In this document: one piece after another, positions 17,746 through 26,865 of the stretch
Position numbering within the stretch: the first letter of the stretch is position 1
Layout of the letters: each line of letters opens with the position of its first letter
Made by a program: the position numbers and the translations under genes
The notes under the pieces: generated by a model
Databases searched by the model: none
Seen by the model: only the letters and a program-made list of their open reading frames with translations
What the model was told of the DNA's origin: nothing
Assembly (NCBI RefSeq): GCF_012926505.1
Contig: NZ_JABBNT010000002.1
Span: 558,001 to 622,000 of the forward strand
Length of the DNA stretch: 64,000 nucleotides
Direction: 5' to 3'
Source of the DNA: Pacificispira spongiicola
Lineage (GTDB): Bacteria > Pseudomonadota > Alphaproteobacteria > UBA8366 > Aestuariispiraceae

Positions 17746-19959
17746 ATGTCGCTGCCGCAAGTAGACATCACGCCCGAAATCGTGGCCGAACACGGCCTGA
17801 CTTCGGACGAATACAAGACCGTTCTCGATATCCTCGGCCGGGCGCCGAATATCACGGAACTCGGCATCTTTTCCGTCATGTGGTCGGAACATTGTTCCTA
17901 CAAATCCTCGCGCGTTTGGCTGAAAACGCTGCCGACGGAAGGGCCGCAGGTCATCCAGGGGCCGGGTGAGAATGCGGGTGTCGTCGATATCGGCGACGGC
18001 GATGCGGCGGTCTTCAAGATCGAAAGCCACAACCACCCCAGCTTCATCGAACCCTATCAGGGCGCGGCGACGGGCGTTGGCGGCATCATGCGCGACGTGT
18101 TCACCATGGGCGCGCGACCAATCGCGAACTTGAACGCGCTGCGCTTCGGGGAGCCCGCGCATGCCAAGACCCGGCACCTCGTTTCCGGTGTCGTCGCCGG
18201 GATCGGCGGATACGGCAACTGCATGGGCATCCCGACGGTCGGCGGCGAAGTGAACTTCGACAAGGCCTATAATGGCAATATCCTGGTCAACGCCATGACG
18301 GTCGGCCTCGCCCGCACCGACAAGATCTTTTATTCGAAGGCTTCGGGTATTGGGAATCCGGTCGTCTATGTCGGCTCGAAAACCGGCCGCGACGGTATTC
18401 ACGGCGCGACCATGGCCTCCGCCGAATTTTCCGAGGATTCGGAAGAGAAACGCCCTACCGTTCAGGTCGGCGACCCCTTCACCGAAAAGCTGCTGCTGGA
18501 AGCCTGCCTGGAACTGATGGCCACGGACGCCATCGTGTCTATCCAGGATATGGGGGCGGCGGGCCTCACCTCCTCCTCCGTCGAAATGGCGGATAAGGGC
18601 GGTGTCGGGATCGAACTGGAACTCGATAAGGTGCCGATGCGCGAAGAAGGCATGACGCCTTACGAACTGATGCTGTCGGAAAGCCAGGAACGCATGCTGA
18701 TGGTGCTGAAGCCGGGCCGGGAGGCGGAGGCGAAGGCCATCTTCGACAAGTGGGAGCTGGATTTCGCCGTTGTCGGCACGGTGACCGATACCGGCAACCT
18801 GACCCTGAAATGGTATGGCGAAACCGCCGGTGAAATTCCGGTCGCGCCGTTGGTCGATGCGTCCCCCATGTATGAGCGCCCCTGGGAGCCGACCCCGTCG
18901 TCCCCGGTCGTCAAATCGGAGGATGTCGCATCCTCCCTATCCGCGGGCGCGGCCCTCAAGAAACTGATGGCATCGCCGGACCTGTGCTCCCGCCGTTGGA
19001 TCTGGGAGCAGTATGACCACCTGATCGGCGGCGAGACGGTGCAAACGCCCGGCGCGGCGGATTCCGCCATCGTGCGCCTGCCCGGCAAGTCGAAGGCTCT
19101 GGCCGTTACCGTCGATTGCACCCCACGCTATTGTCTGGCCGACCCGATCACGGGCGGCGCGCAGGCGGTGGCCGAAGCTTGGCGCAATATCACCGCGACC
19201 GGCGCGAAGCCGCTGGCGATCACCAACAATATGAACTTCGGCAATCCCGAACGCCCCCGAATCATGGGGCAGTTCGTCGGCGCCGTTAAAGGCATGAGCG
19301 CGGCCGCCAAAACGCTGGATTTCCCGGTCGTCTCCGGCAACGTCTCGCTCTACAACGAAACCAATGGCGAGGCGATCTTGCCGACCCCGGTTATTGGCGG
19401 CGTCGGCCTGATTGAGGATGCCGCGAACTCCGTCGGCCTCGGCCTCACGGAAACCGGTTTGATCCTGATCCTTATCGGAGAAACCCAGGGGCATCTGGGC
19501 CGCTCCATCTATCTGCGCGATGTCGTGGGCAAGGACGAAGGTGCACCGCCGCCGGTCGACCTGACGATCGAACGGCGCAACGGCGATTTTGTGCGCGACC
19601 TGATTTCCCAGAAACTGATTGCCGCCTGCCACGATCTATCCGACGGCGGCCTGGCTGTCGCCGTCGCCGAAATGGTGCTGGCCGGCGGCATCGGCGCGAC
19701 GCTGGACGCCGCCCCGCCCGGCATGGGCATCACGGCATGGCTATACGGCGAGGATCAGGCGCGCTACCTTGTCGCCGTGAAGGACGAAAAAGCAGTCCTG
19801 TCTGCGGCGAAGGCGGCGGGTGTCCCGGCACATCGTGTCGGTATCTCCATGGGACGCTCGTTGACGCTTCCCGGCGGCGACACCATATCGCTGGAACAAC
19901 TGGCGAAGACCCATGAAGCGCCGCTGCCGTCCTATATGGCCGGCGAGACGTGGAATTGA
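17746..19959 (+). CDS. purL: Phosphoribosylformylglycinamidine synthase, PurL subunit
   Basis: 737 residues, the small-PurL form that works with PurS and PurQ to convert FGAR to FGAM using ATP and ammonia. [13 protein letters not shown] with the catalytic His, [48 protein letters not shown] and the second-half [16 protein letters not shown] are all in place, so both pseudo-repeats are complete. About 29 nt ahead of the bolA gene and likely transcribed with it. Confidence 0.97.
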   Translation: MSLPQVDITPEIVAEHGLTSDEYKTVLDILGRAPNITELGIFSVMWSEHCSYKSSRVWLKTLPTEGPQVIQGPGENAGVVDIGDGDAAVFKIESHNHPSFIEPYQGAATGVGGIMRDVFTMGARPIANLNALRFGEPAHAKTRHLVSGVVAGIGGYGNCMGIPTVGGEVNFDKAYNGNILVNAMTVGLARTDKIFYSKASGIGNPVVYVGSKTGRDGIHGATMASAEFSEDSEEKRPTVQVGDPFTEKLLLEACLELMATDAIVSIQDMGAAGLTSSSVEMADKGGVGIELELDKVPMREEGMTPYELMLSESQERMLMVLKPGREAEAKAIFDKWELDFAVVGTVTDTGNLTLKWYGETAGEIPVAPLVDASPMYERPWEPTPSSPVVKSEDVASSLSAGAALKKLMASPDLCSRRWIWEQYDHLIGGETVQTPGAADSAIVRLPGKSKALAVTVDCTPRYCLADPITGGAQAVAEAWRNITATGAKPLAITNNMNFGNPERPRIMGQFVGAVKGMSAAAKTLDFPVVSGNVSLYNETNGEAILPTPVIGGVGLIEDAANSVGLGLTETGLILILIGETQGHLGRSIYLRDVVGKDEGAPPPVDLTIERRNGDFVRDLISQKLIAACHDLSDGGLAVAVAEMVLAGGIGATLDAAPPGMGITAWLYGEDQARYLVAVKDEKAVLSAAKAAGVPAHRVGISMGRSLTLPGGDTISLEQLAKTHEAPLPSYMAGETWN

Positions 19960-19988
19960 GCGAAACAGCCTAGGCGGAGGATTACCGA

Positions 19989-20228
19989 ATGGCGATGAAT
20001 GCAGGCGAAATTGAGCGCTTTATCAAGGAAGCCCTCCCGGACGCCGAAGTCATCATCAACGATCTGCGCGGCGATGGCGACCATTACGCCGCCTATGTGA
20101 AATCGGCCGCCTTTGCCGGAAAGTCACGCGTCCAGCAGCACCAGATGGTCTACAACGCGCTGCAGGGCAGGATGGGAAATGAACTACACGCGCTCGCGCT
20201 GCAGACCGCAGTCCGCGAAGATGCGTAA
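19989..20228 (+). CDS. BolA-family protein
   Basis: A 79-residue BolA protein of the short (IbaG/BolA3-like) branch. The class II KH-like fold shows as [40 protein letters not shown] and the conserved [20 protein letters not shown] helix with its ligand-capable His. BolA proteins form [2Fe-2S]-bridged heterodimers with monothiol glutaredoxins. The next gene, 14 nt away, is exactly such a glutaredoxin, so the pair most likely works together in Fe-S trafficking or iron sensing. Confidence 0.92.
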   Translation: MAMNAGEIERFIKEALPDAEVIINDLRGDGDHYAAYVKSAAFAGKSRVQQHQMVYNALQGRMGNELHALALQTAVREDA

Positions 20229-20242
20229 AGAAGAGGATCAGT

Positions 20243-20578
20243 ATGATGGACGGTCAGGTTAAAGAACGCATCGAAGGCGAAATCACGGGCAGCGACGTCG
20301 TCCTGTTCATGAAAGGCACGCCGGTCTTCCCGCAATGCGGCTTTTCCGCCGCAGTGGTTCAGGTCTTGAATCACTTGGGCGTTCCGTTCAAGGGCGTGAA
20401 TGTCCTGGACGATATGTCCGTGCGCGAAGGCATCAAGGAATTTTCCCAATGGCCGACGATTCCGCAGCTTTATGTCAAAGGCGAATTCGTCGGCGGCTGT
20501 GACATCGTACGGGAAATGTTCGAAACCGGCGAACTGGGCGACCTGCTGAACAGCAAGGGCATCGCCGTCGAGGCGTAA
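20243..20578 (+). CDS. grxD: Monothiol glutaredoxin (Grx4/GrxD type)
   Basis: 111 residues with the active-site CGFS at 32-35 (FPQCGFS), Lys in FMKGTP that contacts glutathione, the cis-Pro loop [19 protein letters not shown] and a closing helix. CGFS glutaredoxins carry a glutathione-ligated [2Fe-2S] cluster and hand it to targets, often with BolA. Two consecutive ATG codons start the frame, and AGAGGA precedes them. Followed by a good terminator that closes the purL-bolA-grxD unit. Confidence 0.95.
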   Translation: MMDGQVKERIEGEITGSDVVLFMKGTPVFPQCGFSAAVVQVLNHLGVPFKGVNVLDDMSVREGIKEFSQWPTIPQLYVKGEFVGGCDIVREMFETGELGDLLNSKGIAVEA

Positions 20579-20610
20579 TTTGCCCGGATCAGGCGCCGTT
20601 CAGGCATCAG

Positions 20611-20650
20611 GAAACGTCGCGTCGGCATGCGCCGGGGCGGCGTTTCTTTT
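20611..20650 (+). terminator. Terminator after grxD
   Basis: GAAACGTCGC (20611-20620) pairs with GCGGCGTTTC (20637-20646, one mismatch), then TTTTT. The 16-nt loop contains a second GCGCC/GGCGC-like contact. Ends the pur/bolA/grx transcription unit. Confidence 0.75.
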
Positions 20651-20727
20651 TGCAGACCAGGCACCCGCATGGATAACCTTCCCATTTTTTTATAAAACCA
20701 TTAATCGTAAAAATGCCCTGTTTTCCT

Positions 20728-20747
20728 ATGCTTAGGCAAATAAGCAT
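20728..20747. promoter_or_regulatory. Inverted repeat in the AT-rich leader of the orphan binding-protein gene
   Basis: ATGCTTA (20728-20734) and TAAGCAT (20741-20747) form a perfect palindrome around a 6-nt centre. A TATGAT -10-like hexamer follows at 20751-20756, so the repeat covers the region where a -35 would lie. The whole stretch 20680-20760 is far richer in A and T than its surroundings. Probably an operator or activator site. Confidence 0.4.
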
Positions 20748-20809
20748 TCCTATGATACCGCAATTCGCCTATGGTCCGATTGGGGAGTGGCCATACGGTA
20801 GGGGGAAGT

Positions 20810-21604
20810 ATGCGGATCGGTCCTAGCGCCATGCGGCAATGGACGAAGATACGACGCGCTGTAGCATTCGGGATGGCCTGCTGTTTTATGGTCGTCTCGG
20901 GGCTTGCCCTCCCTCCATCAACCCATGCCGGGCCACCGGAACTCCGCTTCGCCGTTATAGATTGGGCCCCCTTTTCCATTATCGAGCGCAGCAGGATTTC
21001 CGGAATCAATATCGATATCGCGACGTTGATCGCACAGGATCTTGGCGCAACCCTGGTGGAGGTACGATGCACCTTCATCCGGTGCCTGAAGGAAATGAAG
21101 GCCGGACGCCTGGACCTGATGGCAAGCATCGCCTTCAATATGGAACGATCATCCTATATGGACTATGCACCGACCCCCTATGACAAAGTGTCCGTCGTCT
21201 TTCACGTTCGCGCGGGGCAGGAGGACCGCCTGCAGGACTATGACGACCTTCACGACCTACAGGTCGGATATGTCACCGCGTCGCACTATTTCGAACCGTT
21301 CAATAGTGACCTGTCGATCCGCAAGACTCCGGTAGGCGAGGAACGGCAATTATTGCCGATGCTGCTCGGCGGGCGGATCGACACCTATATCGGGACCAAT
21401 CCGAACGCCGCCTATGATATCAAGCGGTTAGGTTATAAGGACCGGATCGTGCCGGCTCCCTACCAACCGGGCGCCGATGTGCCGCTGTATTTTGCCTTTT
21501 CCAAGAAATCCGCCTGGGTAGACAAGGTCGACGCCTTGAACCAATCCATCATGGACCATCTTGCAGACGGCATGATCGACGATATTCGGAACCGTTACCG
21601 CTAA
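20810..21604 (+). CDS. Periplasmic solute-binding protein, SBP_bac_3 type, orphan
   Basis: 264 residues from the ATG at 20810, chosen because TAGGGGGAAGT directly precedes it; the frame is open back to 20771. A signal peptide spans about residues 15-40 (FGMACCFMVVSGLALPPSTH). The mature protein has the two-lobe pattern of family-3 amino-acid binding proteins: LRFAVIDWAPFSIIE, ISGINIDIATLIAQDLGATL, DLMASIAFNMERSSYMDYAP and LLGGRIDTYIGTNPNAAYD. No permease or ATPase is nearby, and no kinase or cyclase domain is fused, so its partner is unknown. Similar orphans serve as sensors or share transporters. Confidence 0.82.
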   Translation: MRIGPSAMRQWTKIRRAVAFGMACCFMVVSGLALPPSTHAGPPELRFAVIDWAPFSIIERSRISGINIDIATLIAQDLGATLVEVRCTFIRCLKEMKAGRLDLMASIAFNMERSSYMDYAPTPYDKVSVVFHVRAGQEDRLQDYDDLHDLQVGYVTASHYFEPFNSDLSIRKTPVGEERQLLPMLLGGRIDTYIGTNPNAAYDIKRLGYKDRIVPAPYQPGADVPLYFAFSKKSAWVDKVDALNQSIMDHLADGMIDDIRNRYR

Positions 21605-21806
21605 CCCGTCCGCATTTCGAATCCTTGATTCTATTTTACCGCGCTTCCCCACCTACCCGAAAATGCCGACCCATCACTTAACTTTACTGTTTAATATTTG
21701 ATTCGTCTTGATATGCTGGCATGAAAACTGCATCGCGAATCGGTGATTCTGCCCCGAAAAGCGGGGCGATGCGGCGAACCGTCTGGCACGAGGCGTTGAG
21801 AACGCT

Positions 21807-22478
21807 ATGGGGTTTGGGCTACCGGAATTCGTACAGAACCCGGAAAATCGTTGTCCGGTCACGTTGCTGCTGGACACGTCCGCATCCATGCGCGGCGAAC
21901 CGATCGCCGAATTGAACGCCGGATTACGAGCCTTCCACCATCAAATCCTTTGCGACGAACTGGCCAGCCTTCGCGTCGAGCTGTCGGTCATCTCCTTTGG
22001 CGGAGAGGCCCGCCTTGTGCAGGATTTCTGCACCATCGACGAATTGGGACCGCCAACGCTGGAAGCCAGCGGCGACACGCCGATGGGCGATGCGCTCGAC
22101 CTCGGCCTGCGGATGGTCGATGCCCGCAAGGCCGTCTATCGGGCGAACGGCATCCATTATTACCGACCCTGGATTTTCTTGATCACCGACGGCGCACCGA
22201 CCGACGGCATCGCGTGGCAGGAAGCGGCCCTATCAATGCAGGAAGCCGATTTACTGGGCCGCGTGACCTTCTTCACCGTCGGCGTTCAGGGCGCGGATAT
22301 GGCGATCCTGCGGGACATCGCCTCCCCCAACCGTCCGCCCCTGATGCTCCAGGGCCTGAAATTCCGTGACCTGTTCCAATGGCTGTCGGCCAGTGTCCGG
22401 CGCGTATCGATGAGCCGTATCGGCGGTGAGACCCTCGCGCTGCCGCCGGTCACCGGCTGGGCGGAGATCCGGCCATGA
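21807..22478 (+). CDS. VWA-domain protein of the TerY/YegL type
   Basis: 223 residues, one von Willebrand factor A domain. The metal site DTSAS is at residues 23-27 (TLLLDTSASMRGEP), the distal Thr lies in SGDTPMGDAL and the Asp in FLITDGAPTDG; the MIDAS motif is therefore complete. The FGLPEFVQNPENRCPV start is typical of TerY-like proteins. It overlaps the following PP2C gene by 4 nt (ATGA), which in turn overlaps a kinase gene, forming the VWA/phosphatase/kinase triad known as TerY-P and in E. coli as yegL-pphC-yegI. A small GCCCCG/CGGGGC hairpin lies in the leader at 21751-21767. Confidence 0.87.
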   Translation: MGFGLPEFVQNPENRCPVTLLLDTSASMRGEPIAELNAGLRAFHHQILCDELASLRVELSVISFGGEARLVQDFCTIDELGPPTLEASGDTPMGDALDLGLRMVDARKAVYRANGIHYYRPWIFLITDGAPTDGIAWQEAALSMQEADLLGRVTFFTVGVQGADMAILRDIASPNRPPLMLQGLKFRDLFQWLSASVRRVSMSRIGGETLALPPVTGWAEIRP

Positions 22479-23254
22479 ACGCCCATCGCCCGCTATGGAA
22501 AGCCGCTTTGGACTATCGCCAGGGACCGTCGCATCGACGCGCGGGTATCCCCTGCCAGGATTACGGCCGCCTGTTGATGCCCGATGGGGAAACCCTGATC
22601 GCCGCGATAGCGGACGGGGCCGGGTCCGCCCCGCACAGCCGGCTGGGTGCCCGCGTCGCGGTCGAAGCCGCCCTGTCGGAAGCCAAGCGCCGGTTGGAAC
22701 AGGAACGGTTTCGCGATGCCGGTGACCTATCGAAGCTGTTGGGCGAGGTTGTCTCCGCCGTTCGCGCTGCGCTGACGGACGCCGCGAATGACAACAACCT
22801 CACCCTGGGCGATCTGGCCTGCACCCTGACCGTTATCGCCCTGACCCCCGGTAGTGTCGCCGCTGCCCAGATCGGTGACGGCTTCGTCGTTGCGCGATCC
22901 GGTCGCGGATCCTATGAAATGCTGATTGCGCCGGATCGTGGCGAGTATGCGAACGAGACCAGTTTCGTAACCGACGTCGATGCGGAAACACGACTGCGCC
23001 TTTCCGTCTGGGAAAAGGAAGTTCAGTTCCTAAGCGCCGCGACCGACGGCCTCGCCAGCGTTTCCTTGGATCAACGCCTGGGACAACCGCATGCCAATTT
23101 CTTCCGTCCCATGGATCAGTTCGCCCACATGTCCGACGGGGCCGGAGAAATCCACGACGGTATCCGGGAATTTCTGGCATCGGAGCGCTTAACGGCCCGT
23201 GTCGACGACGATGTCGCCCTGCTCGTCTGCGGGCGTATCGGTAGTTTGGCATGA
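22475..23254 (+). CDS. PP2C-family protein phosphatase (PphC-like)
   Basis: 259 residues, metal-dependent Ser/Thr phosphatase. Acidic metal ligands are recognisable: CQDYG with Asp29, AIADGAGSA with Asp47-Gly48, AQIGDGFVV, SAATDGLAS and the final DDDVALLV. The divergent, short PP2C_2 form matches the phosphatase of TerY-P triads, where it is expected to reverse phosphorylation by the adjoining kinase. ATGA overlaps with both neighbours show tight co-translation. Soluble and cytoplasmic. Confidence 0.9.
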   Translation: MNAHRPLWKAALDYRQGPSHRRAGIPCQDYGRLLMPDGETLIAAIADGAGSAPHSRLGARVAVEAALSEAKRRLEQERFRDAGDLSKLLGEVVSAVRAALTDAANDNNLTLGDLACTLTVIALTPGSVAAAQIGDGFVVARSGRGSYEMLIAPDRGEYANETSFVTDVDAETRLRLSVWEKEVQFLSAATDGLASVSLDQRLGQPHANFFRPMDQFAHMSDGAGEIHDGIREFLASERLTARVDDDVALLVCGRIGSLA

Positions 23255-25086
23255 CGTCCCGCCCCGACATTCTGGATGACAGCGGCACGCCGATCCCTCT
23301 GGGTGCAAAACTCTCGGAAAGCGGCGAAGCTACCCTTTACCGGCATGGCGGACAGGATGGCCATTTAATTAAACTTCATCACCGCACGGACGCGGCGCAA
23401 CGCCGCAAGCTCGAACGAGTCGTCTCCCACCGACCCGAAGACCCGTCCTTGGACCCGGATCACAGGAACTTCGCTTGGCCCTTGGAAACGGTGAGGAACA
23501 TGCGCGGCGATGCGGTCGGCGTAATCCTACCGGAAGTCGCGGACGCCCGCAGCCTGACGGTCCTGGCCAATCCGAAACTGCGTGTCCGTCACGCGGCGGA
23601 AATGAACCTGCATTTCCTGCATGCCGTTGCGGCGAATATCGCGTTCCTGTTCGATTGCCTGCACGATCAAGGGTTCATCGTCGGCGATATTCGTCCGGAA
23701 AACATCCTGATCGACAAACGTGCCCGGGTCACCCTGATCGACTGCGATTCCATTCAGTTTCGCGACACTGACGGCACGGTCCATTTATGCCCCGTCGGGA
23801 CGGAAGGTTTCACCGCTCCGGAATGGATCGGCCGACGTTTCGATTCCGGCCCGCGCACGGACAGTGCCGATCGGTTCGGACTGGCGGTATTGCTGTATCA
23901 ATTGCTGACCGGTAGCCATCCCTGGACCGGCGAATGGATGGGCGGTGGCGAACCGCCACCGCGCGATCACCTGATCCGCAGCGGCGACTGGCCCTATCGC
24001 GCGGGGGCGAAATTGCGCCCGATCCCCGGACTGCCCGGCCCGGACACGCTGTCTCCCGAACTGGCCGACCTCTTCCGTCAGGCCTTCGTCGCGGGTGCCA
24101 CCGATCCGGATCGACGGCCCAGCCCGTCCGATTGGCAGGCCGCCGCCTGTCTGGCGCTGGCGGACCTGGAGACCTGCGCCGCCAATTCGAACCATCTGTA
24201 CGATGTGTCGATCGACACTTGCCCGTGGTGTGCCCGCGTGCACCACGGTCTGCCCGATATCTTCCCCCCCGCCAAGGGACAAACCGATCCCTTTGCCGCG
24301 CTGATCCTGGCCTTCGACAGGGCCATGGCACGTGGCGACAGCCGCATGGCCCGCGATCTGTGGCACGGAAATCCAGTCCTGCAACGACGCGCGGAGCTGC
24401 ATTCGCTGCACTCCCGGCTAGCGGAAATGGATGCCGCCCTGACCGCACTGGACCAATGGCGTATAGCGCAGAACAACGGCGATACCGGAATGCTGGCCAG
24501 CCTGTCCGGTATGCTCCCCCTATTGTCCGATAGCTCGTTCTTCCGGCATGAGGCCGATCACGATCCCATCGCCATTCGACGCTCGATAGAGGCCGCGGAC
24601 GACGCGACACTCAGCATTCCACCGATTCCGGCACGTCCGATACTGTCGGAATCGGTGTCCGTACCCCCTGCGTCGCAGCCGGTTCGAACCGAAGCGGCAT
24701 CCGTGCGACGCATGCCCCCGATGCAGGCAAGGGAAGGGACACAACACGCGATAACCCTGTCCTATCGGATCAGCCCCGGCTGGTCCGGCCTGCGCCCACC
24801 GTCGCTGATCGTGTCTGTCAGCCGACCGGCGCGCATACCGCCGTTGACCCTAATCGACACGGAAACCGGGCATGTCCTTTGCAGTATCGCCGCCATGCGC
24901 ATTCGCGGGGAAACGGCGATTCCTCTGGACCATCCGGCACAGCGTGTCCTGGCCGAATTGATTGTGCCGAACCTTGAACATATACAAATTAATGAATATA
25001 TTTGTATAGCACATCCGCCAAAGCGGCAACGGTATCTGGGACCGGCCGCCGGGTCTCTTTTGCGCCCGGCATTTCTCGCCCCCTGA
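23251..25086 (+). CDS. Protein-kinase-like protein with zinc-knuckle segment (YegI-like, TerY-P triad)
   Basis: 611 residues. Residues about 15-300 form an atypical kinase domain: Lys41 in HLIKLHH, catalytic loop GDIRPENIL with Asp146 and Asn151, and IDCDSIQF (Asp164) in the DFG position. LCPVGTEGFTAPEW replaces the usual activation segment. A CPWC pair (Cys324, Cys327) with Cys309 suggests a small zinc-binding knuckle. The C-terminal 270 residues are poorly conserved, with a proline-rich linker near 450-500 and no membrane span. Expected to phosphorylate partners such as the VWA protein. The last 40 codons are AT-rich because they also hold the pmpAB promoter. Confidence 0.82.
   Translation: MTSRPDILDDSGTPIPLGAKLSESGEATLYRHGGQDGHLIKLHHRTDAAQRRKLERVVSHRPEDPSLDPDHRNFAWPLETVRNMRGDAVGVILPEVADARSLTVLANPKLRVRHAAEMNLHFLHAVAANIAFLFDCLHDQGFIVGDIRPENILIDKRARVTLIDCDSIQFRDTDGTVHLCPVGTEGFTAPEWIGRRFDSGPRTDSADRFGLAVLLYQLLTGSHPWTGEWMGGGEPPPRDHLIRSGDWPYRAGAKLRPIPGLPGPDTLSPELADLFRQAFVAGATDPDRRPSPSDWQAAACLALADLETCAANSNHLYDVSIDTCPWCARVHHGLPDIFPPAKGQTDPFAALILAFDRAMARGDSRMARDLWHGNPVLQRRAELHSLHSRLAEMDAALTALDQWRIAQNNGDTGMLASLSGMLPLLSDSSFFRHEADHDPIAIRRSIEAADDATLSIPPIPARPILSESVSVPPASQPVRTEAASVRRMPPMQAREGTQHAITLSYRISPGWSGLRPPSLIVSVSRPARIPPLTLIDTETGHVLCSIAAMRIRGETAIPLDHPAQRVLAELIVPNLEHIQINEYICIAHPPKRQRYLGPAAGSLLRPAFLAP
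24974..25008 (+). promoter_or_regulatory. pmpAB promoter with overlapping palindromic operator, inside the kinase gene
   Basis: TTGAAC (24974-24979), a 17-nt spacer and TATATT (24997-25002) make a strong promoter. TATACAAAT (24981-24989) and ATTTGTATA (25000-25008) form a perfect 9-bp inverted repeat around an 11-nt centre, covering the spacer and -10. A repressor bound here would block RNA polymerase. AT-rich operators of this kind are used by ArsR-family persulfide sensors (BigR/SqrR) that control sulfur genes; that link is inferred. The site is coding for residues near 575-586 of the kinase. Confidence 0.6.
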
Positions 25087-25161
25087 CCCCGGACAAGGCC
25101 ACGGCGGAACGCGATTTCGAACGCGCTTTCGCAAGCGGCGCCAGCCAAGGAGCAGTCTTAG

Positions 25162-25581
25162 ATGGAAAACTTTACCCCGGTCTCCGCCCTGATCGGCGGC
25201 GGCCTGATCGGTTTGTCGGCATTGGTCTACTATCTCGGGATCGGCCGGATCGCCGGAATCAGCGGCATCGTCGGCGGCCTGATGACCGACGGCACGGGAC
25301 GCCCAATCCGCGCAGCCTTTGTTGTCGGTCTGCTGCTGGGCGCCGCCGCGCTGTTCTATGGTTACGGCATGCCGCCCGCGGTTGAGATGCAGGTGGCGGA
25401 TTGGCCCTGGTTGGTCGTCGCGGGCCTTCTGGTCGGTTTCGGCACGCGGCTCGGCTCCGGCTGCACCAGCGGGCACGGCGTGTGCGGCCTGTCGCGCGGA
25501 TCGCTGCGATCTCTCGTCGCGACATGCACGTTTTTCGCGGTCGCCTTGGTGACCGTCTTCGTCATTCGACACGTCCTGTAA
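25162..25581 (+). CDS. pmpA: YeeE/YedE-family sulfur-transport protein, N-half (PmpA-like)
   Basis: A 139-residue membrane protein with four or five hydrophobic helices. The segment [19 protein letters not shown] near residues 94-112 carries the conserved cysteines of the YeeE/YedE family, which conduct thiosulfate or other reduced sulfur through a relay of Cys contacts. Two-gene versions with about 140 residues each are typical near sulfide-oxidation genes in alphaproteobacteria. Followed after 13 nt by the second half. Starts after a CAAGGAGCAG ribosome-binding site. Confidence 0.87.
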   Translation: MENFTPVSALIGGGLIGLSALVYYLGIGRIAGISGIVGGLMTDGTGRPIRAAFVVGLLLGAAALFYGYGMPPAVEMQVADWPWLVVAGLLVGFGTRLGSGCTSGHGVCGLSRGSLRSLVATCTFFAVALVTVFVIRHVL

Positions 25582-25594
25582 GCGAGCCAGAGCC

Positions 25595-26008
25595 ATGAAA
25601 TCCGTCCTCACATCCCTGATTTCCGGTCTGCTGTTCGGTGCCGGTCTCGCCATTTCCGGCATGATGAACCCGGCGAAAGTCGTCGGCTTCCTCGACATGC
25701 TGGGCAATTGGGATCCCAGCCTCGCCTTCGTCATGGGCGGGGCGCTGGCCGTCAGTTTCATCAGTTACAGGCTGGCGGCGGCCCGGTCCGCCCCTCTCTT
25801 CGCGACCGCCTTCCAGACGCCGACGCAAAAACAAATCGACCCGCGTCTGATCGCGGGGGCTGTTCTGTTCGGCCTTGGCTGGGGAATTGCGGGCCTGTGC
25901 CCCGGTCCGGCGGTCGCGGCCCTCGTCACCGGCACGACCGACATCCTCATTTTCGTCGGTGCCATGCTGGGCGGCATGTTAGTCTACCGCGTGGTTCTGG
26001 AACGGTAA
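25595..26008 (+). CDS. pmpB: YeeE/YedE-family sulfur-transport protein, C-half (PmpB-like, DUF6691)
   Basis: 137 residues, four predicted membrane helices. Motifs are [20 protein letters not shown] near residues 13-32 and [19 protein letters not shown] near 88-106; the Cys in GLCPGPA is the family hallmark. Works as partner of PmpA in one pseudo-symmetric channel. Unlike many pmpAB loci, no sulfur dioxygenase, rhodanese or ArsR regulator gene is next to it here, so its regulator would have to act in trans. Confidence 0.87.
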   Translation: MKSVLTSLISGLLFGAGLAISGMMNPAKVVGFLDMLGNWDPSLAFVMGGALAVSFISYRLAAARSAPLFATAFQTPTQKQIDPRLIAGAVLFGLGWGIAGLCPGPAVAALVTGTTDILIFVGAMLGGMLVYRVVLER

Positions 26009-26031
26009 CGCGAACGACAACGGGTGGCAGT

Positions 26032-26865
26032 ATGGTTGATGCCGTGGGGAAAGTCGGGGGACAGCAACCGACCCTGACGCAAAATCCTGCGGCTGTGCAC
26101 ATCGGCCATGCCGGGGCGGTCCTACGCGATCCCTTCGACATGGCCGTTGTCATTCCGACGATCCTGCGCCCAACGCTGGCGCAGGCGGTACAGTCTGTCT
26201 TCGCGCAGGATTTTCAAGGCCGTATCCATATCCTAATCGGCGTCGATCAATCCGATGCGCCCCGCACCCTACTCAGCCAGGCCGTTGCGGGACAGCCCGC
26301 CCATTGCGTGGTGACGGTCCTGGACCCCGGCTATTCCACATCCAAACGGCATGGCGGCATGCATCCTGCCCATGACGGCGGCGCCTTGCGCACGGTGTTG
26401 AGCTATCTGGCGAATAGCCGCTATGTCGCCTATCTGGACGACGACAATTGGTGGGATCCGGCGCATCTATCCAGCCTGCGCACGGCAATCGACGGACAGG
26501 ATTGGGCCTTTTCCCTGCGCCGGTATGTGGACCCGGAAACCGGAAGCCCCCATTGTATCGACCGGTGGGAATCCGTCGGACCGGGGCGCGGTGTCTATAA
26601 CACCCATTGCGGCGGTTTCGTCGATCCGAACTGCCTGATGATCGACAAAATCGCCTGCGAGCCCGTCTTGCGCTTCTGGGCCCACCCCCTTGCAGATTTG
26701 CCGACCCCAGAGCCGGATCGATCCGTCTTTCATCAACTCTCACAGGAGTATCGCTGGGGGGAAAGCGGCCAAGCGACCGTCCGCTACCGCATCAGACCGG
26801 GAGACGTCGCCCACGGCCACCGGCGCGACTGGATTTTTGAGGAAACCGGCACGCGGATCGCCTAG
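26032..26865 (+). CDS. Family 2-like glycosyltransferase
   Basis: 277 residues from the ATG at 26032; the frame is open much further upstream, but only through pmpB in another frame. A GT-A fold is indicated by DMAVVIPTILRPTLAQAVQS, HILIGVDQSD and the metal-binding YLDDDNWWDP near residues 139-148. The acceptor half is short, and the C-terminus (VAHGHRRDWIFEE) has no membrane span, so it is probably a soluble transferase for a surface glycan or an adduct. No polysaccharide cluster is attached. Its TAG stop shares the bases CTAG with the stop of the convergent trkH. Confidence 0.75.
   Translation: MVDAVGKVGGQQPTLTQNPAAVHIGHAGAVLRDPFDMAVVIPTILRPTLAQAVQSVFAQDFQGRIHILIGVDQSDAPRTLLSQAVAGQPAHCVVTVLDPGYSTSKRHGGMHPAHDGGALRTVLSYLANSRYVAYLDDDNWWDPAHLSSLRTAIDGQDWAFSLRRYVDPETGSPHCIDRWESVGPGRGVYNTHCGGFVDPNCLMIDKIACEPVLRFWAHPLADLPTPEPDRSVFHQLSQEYRWGESGQATVRYRIRPGDVAHGHRRDWIFEETGTRIA

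Noticed and set aside
21721-21915. 64-codon frame at the start of the VWA gene
   Set aside because: Overlaps the VWA start out of frame and encodes an Arg/Cys/Trp-rich product; more likely leader sequence.
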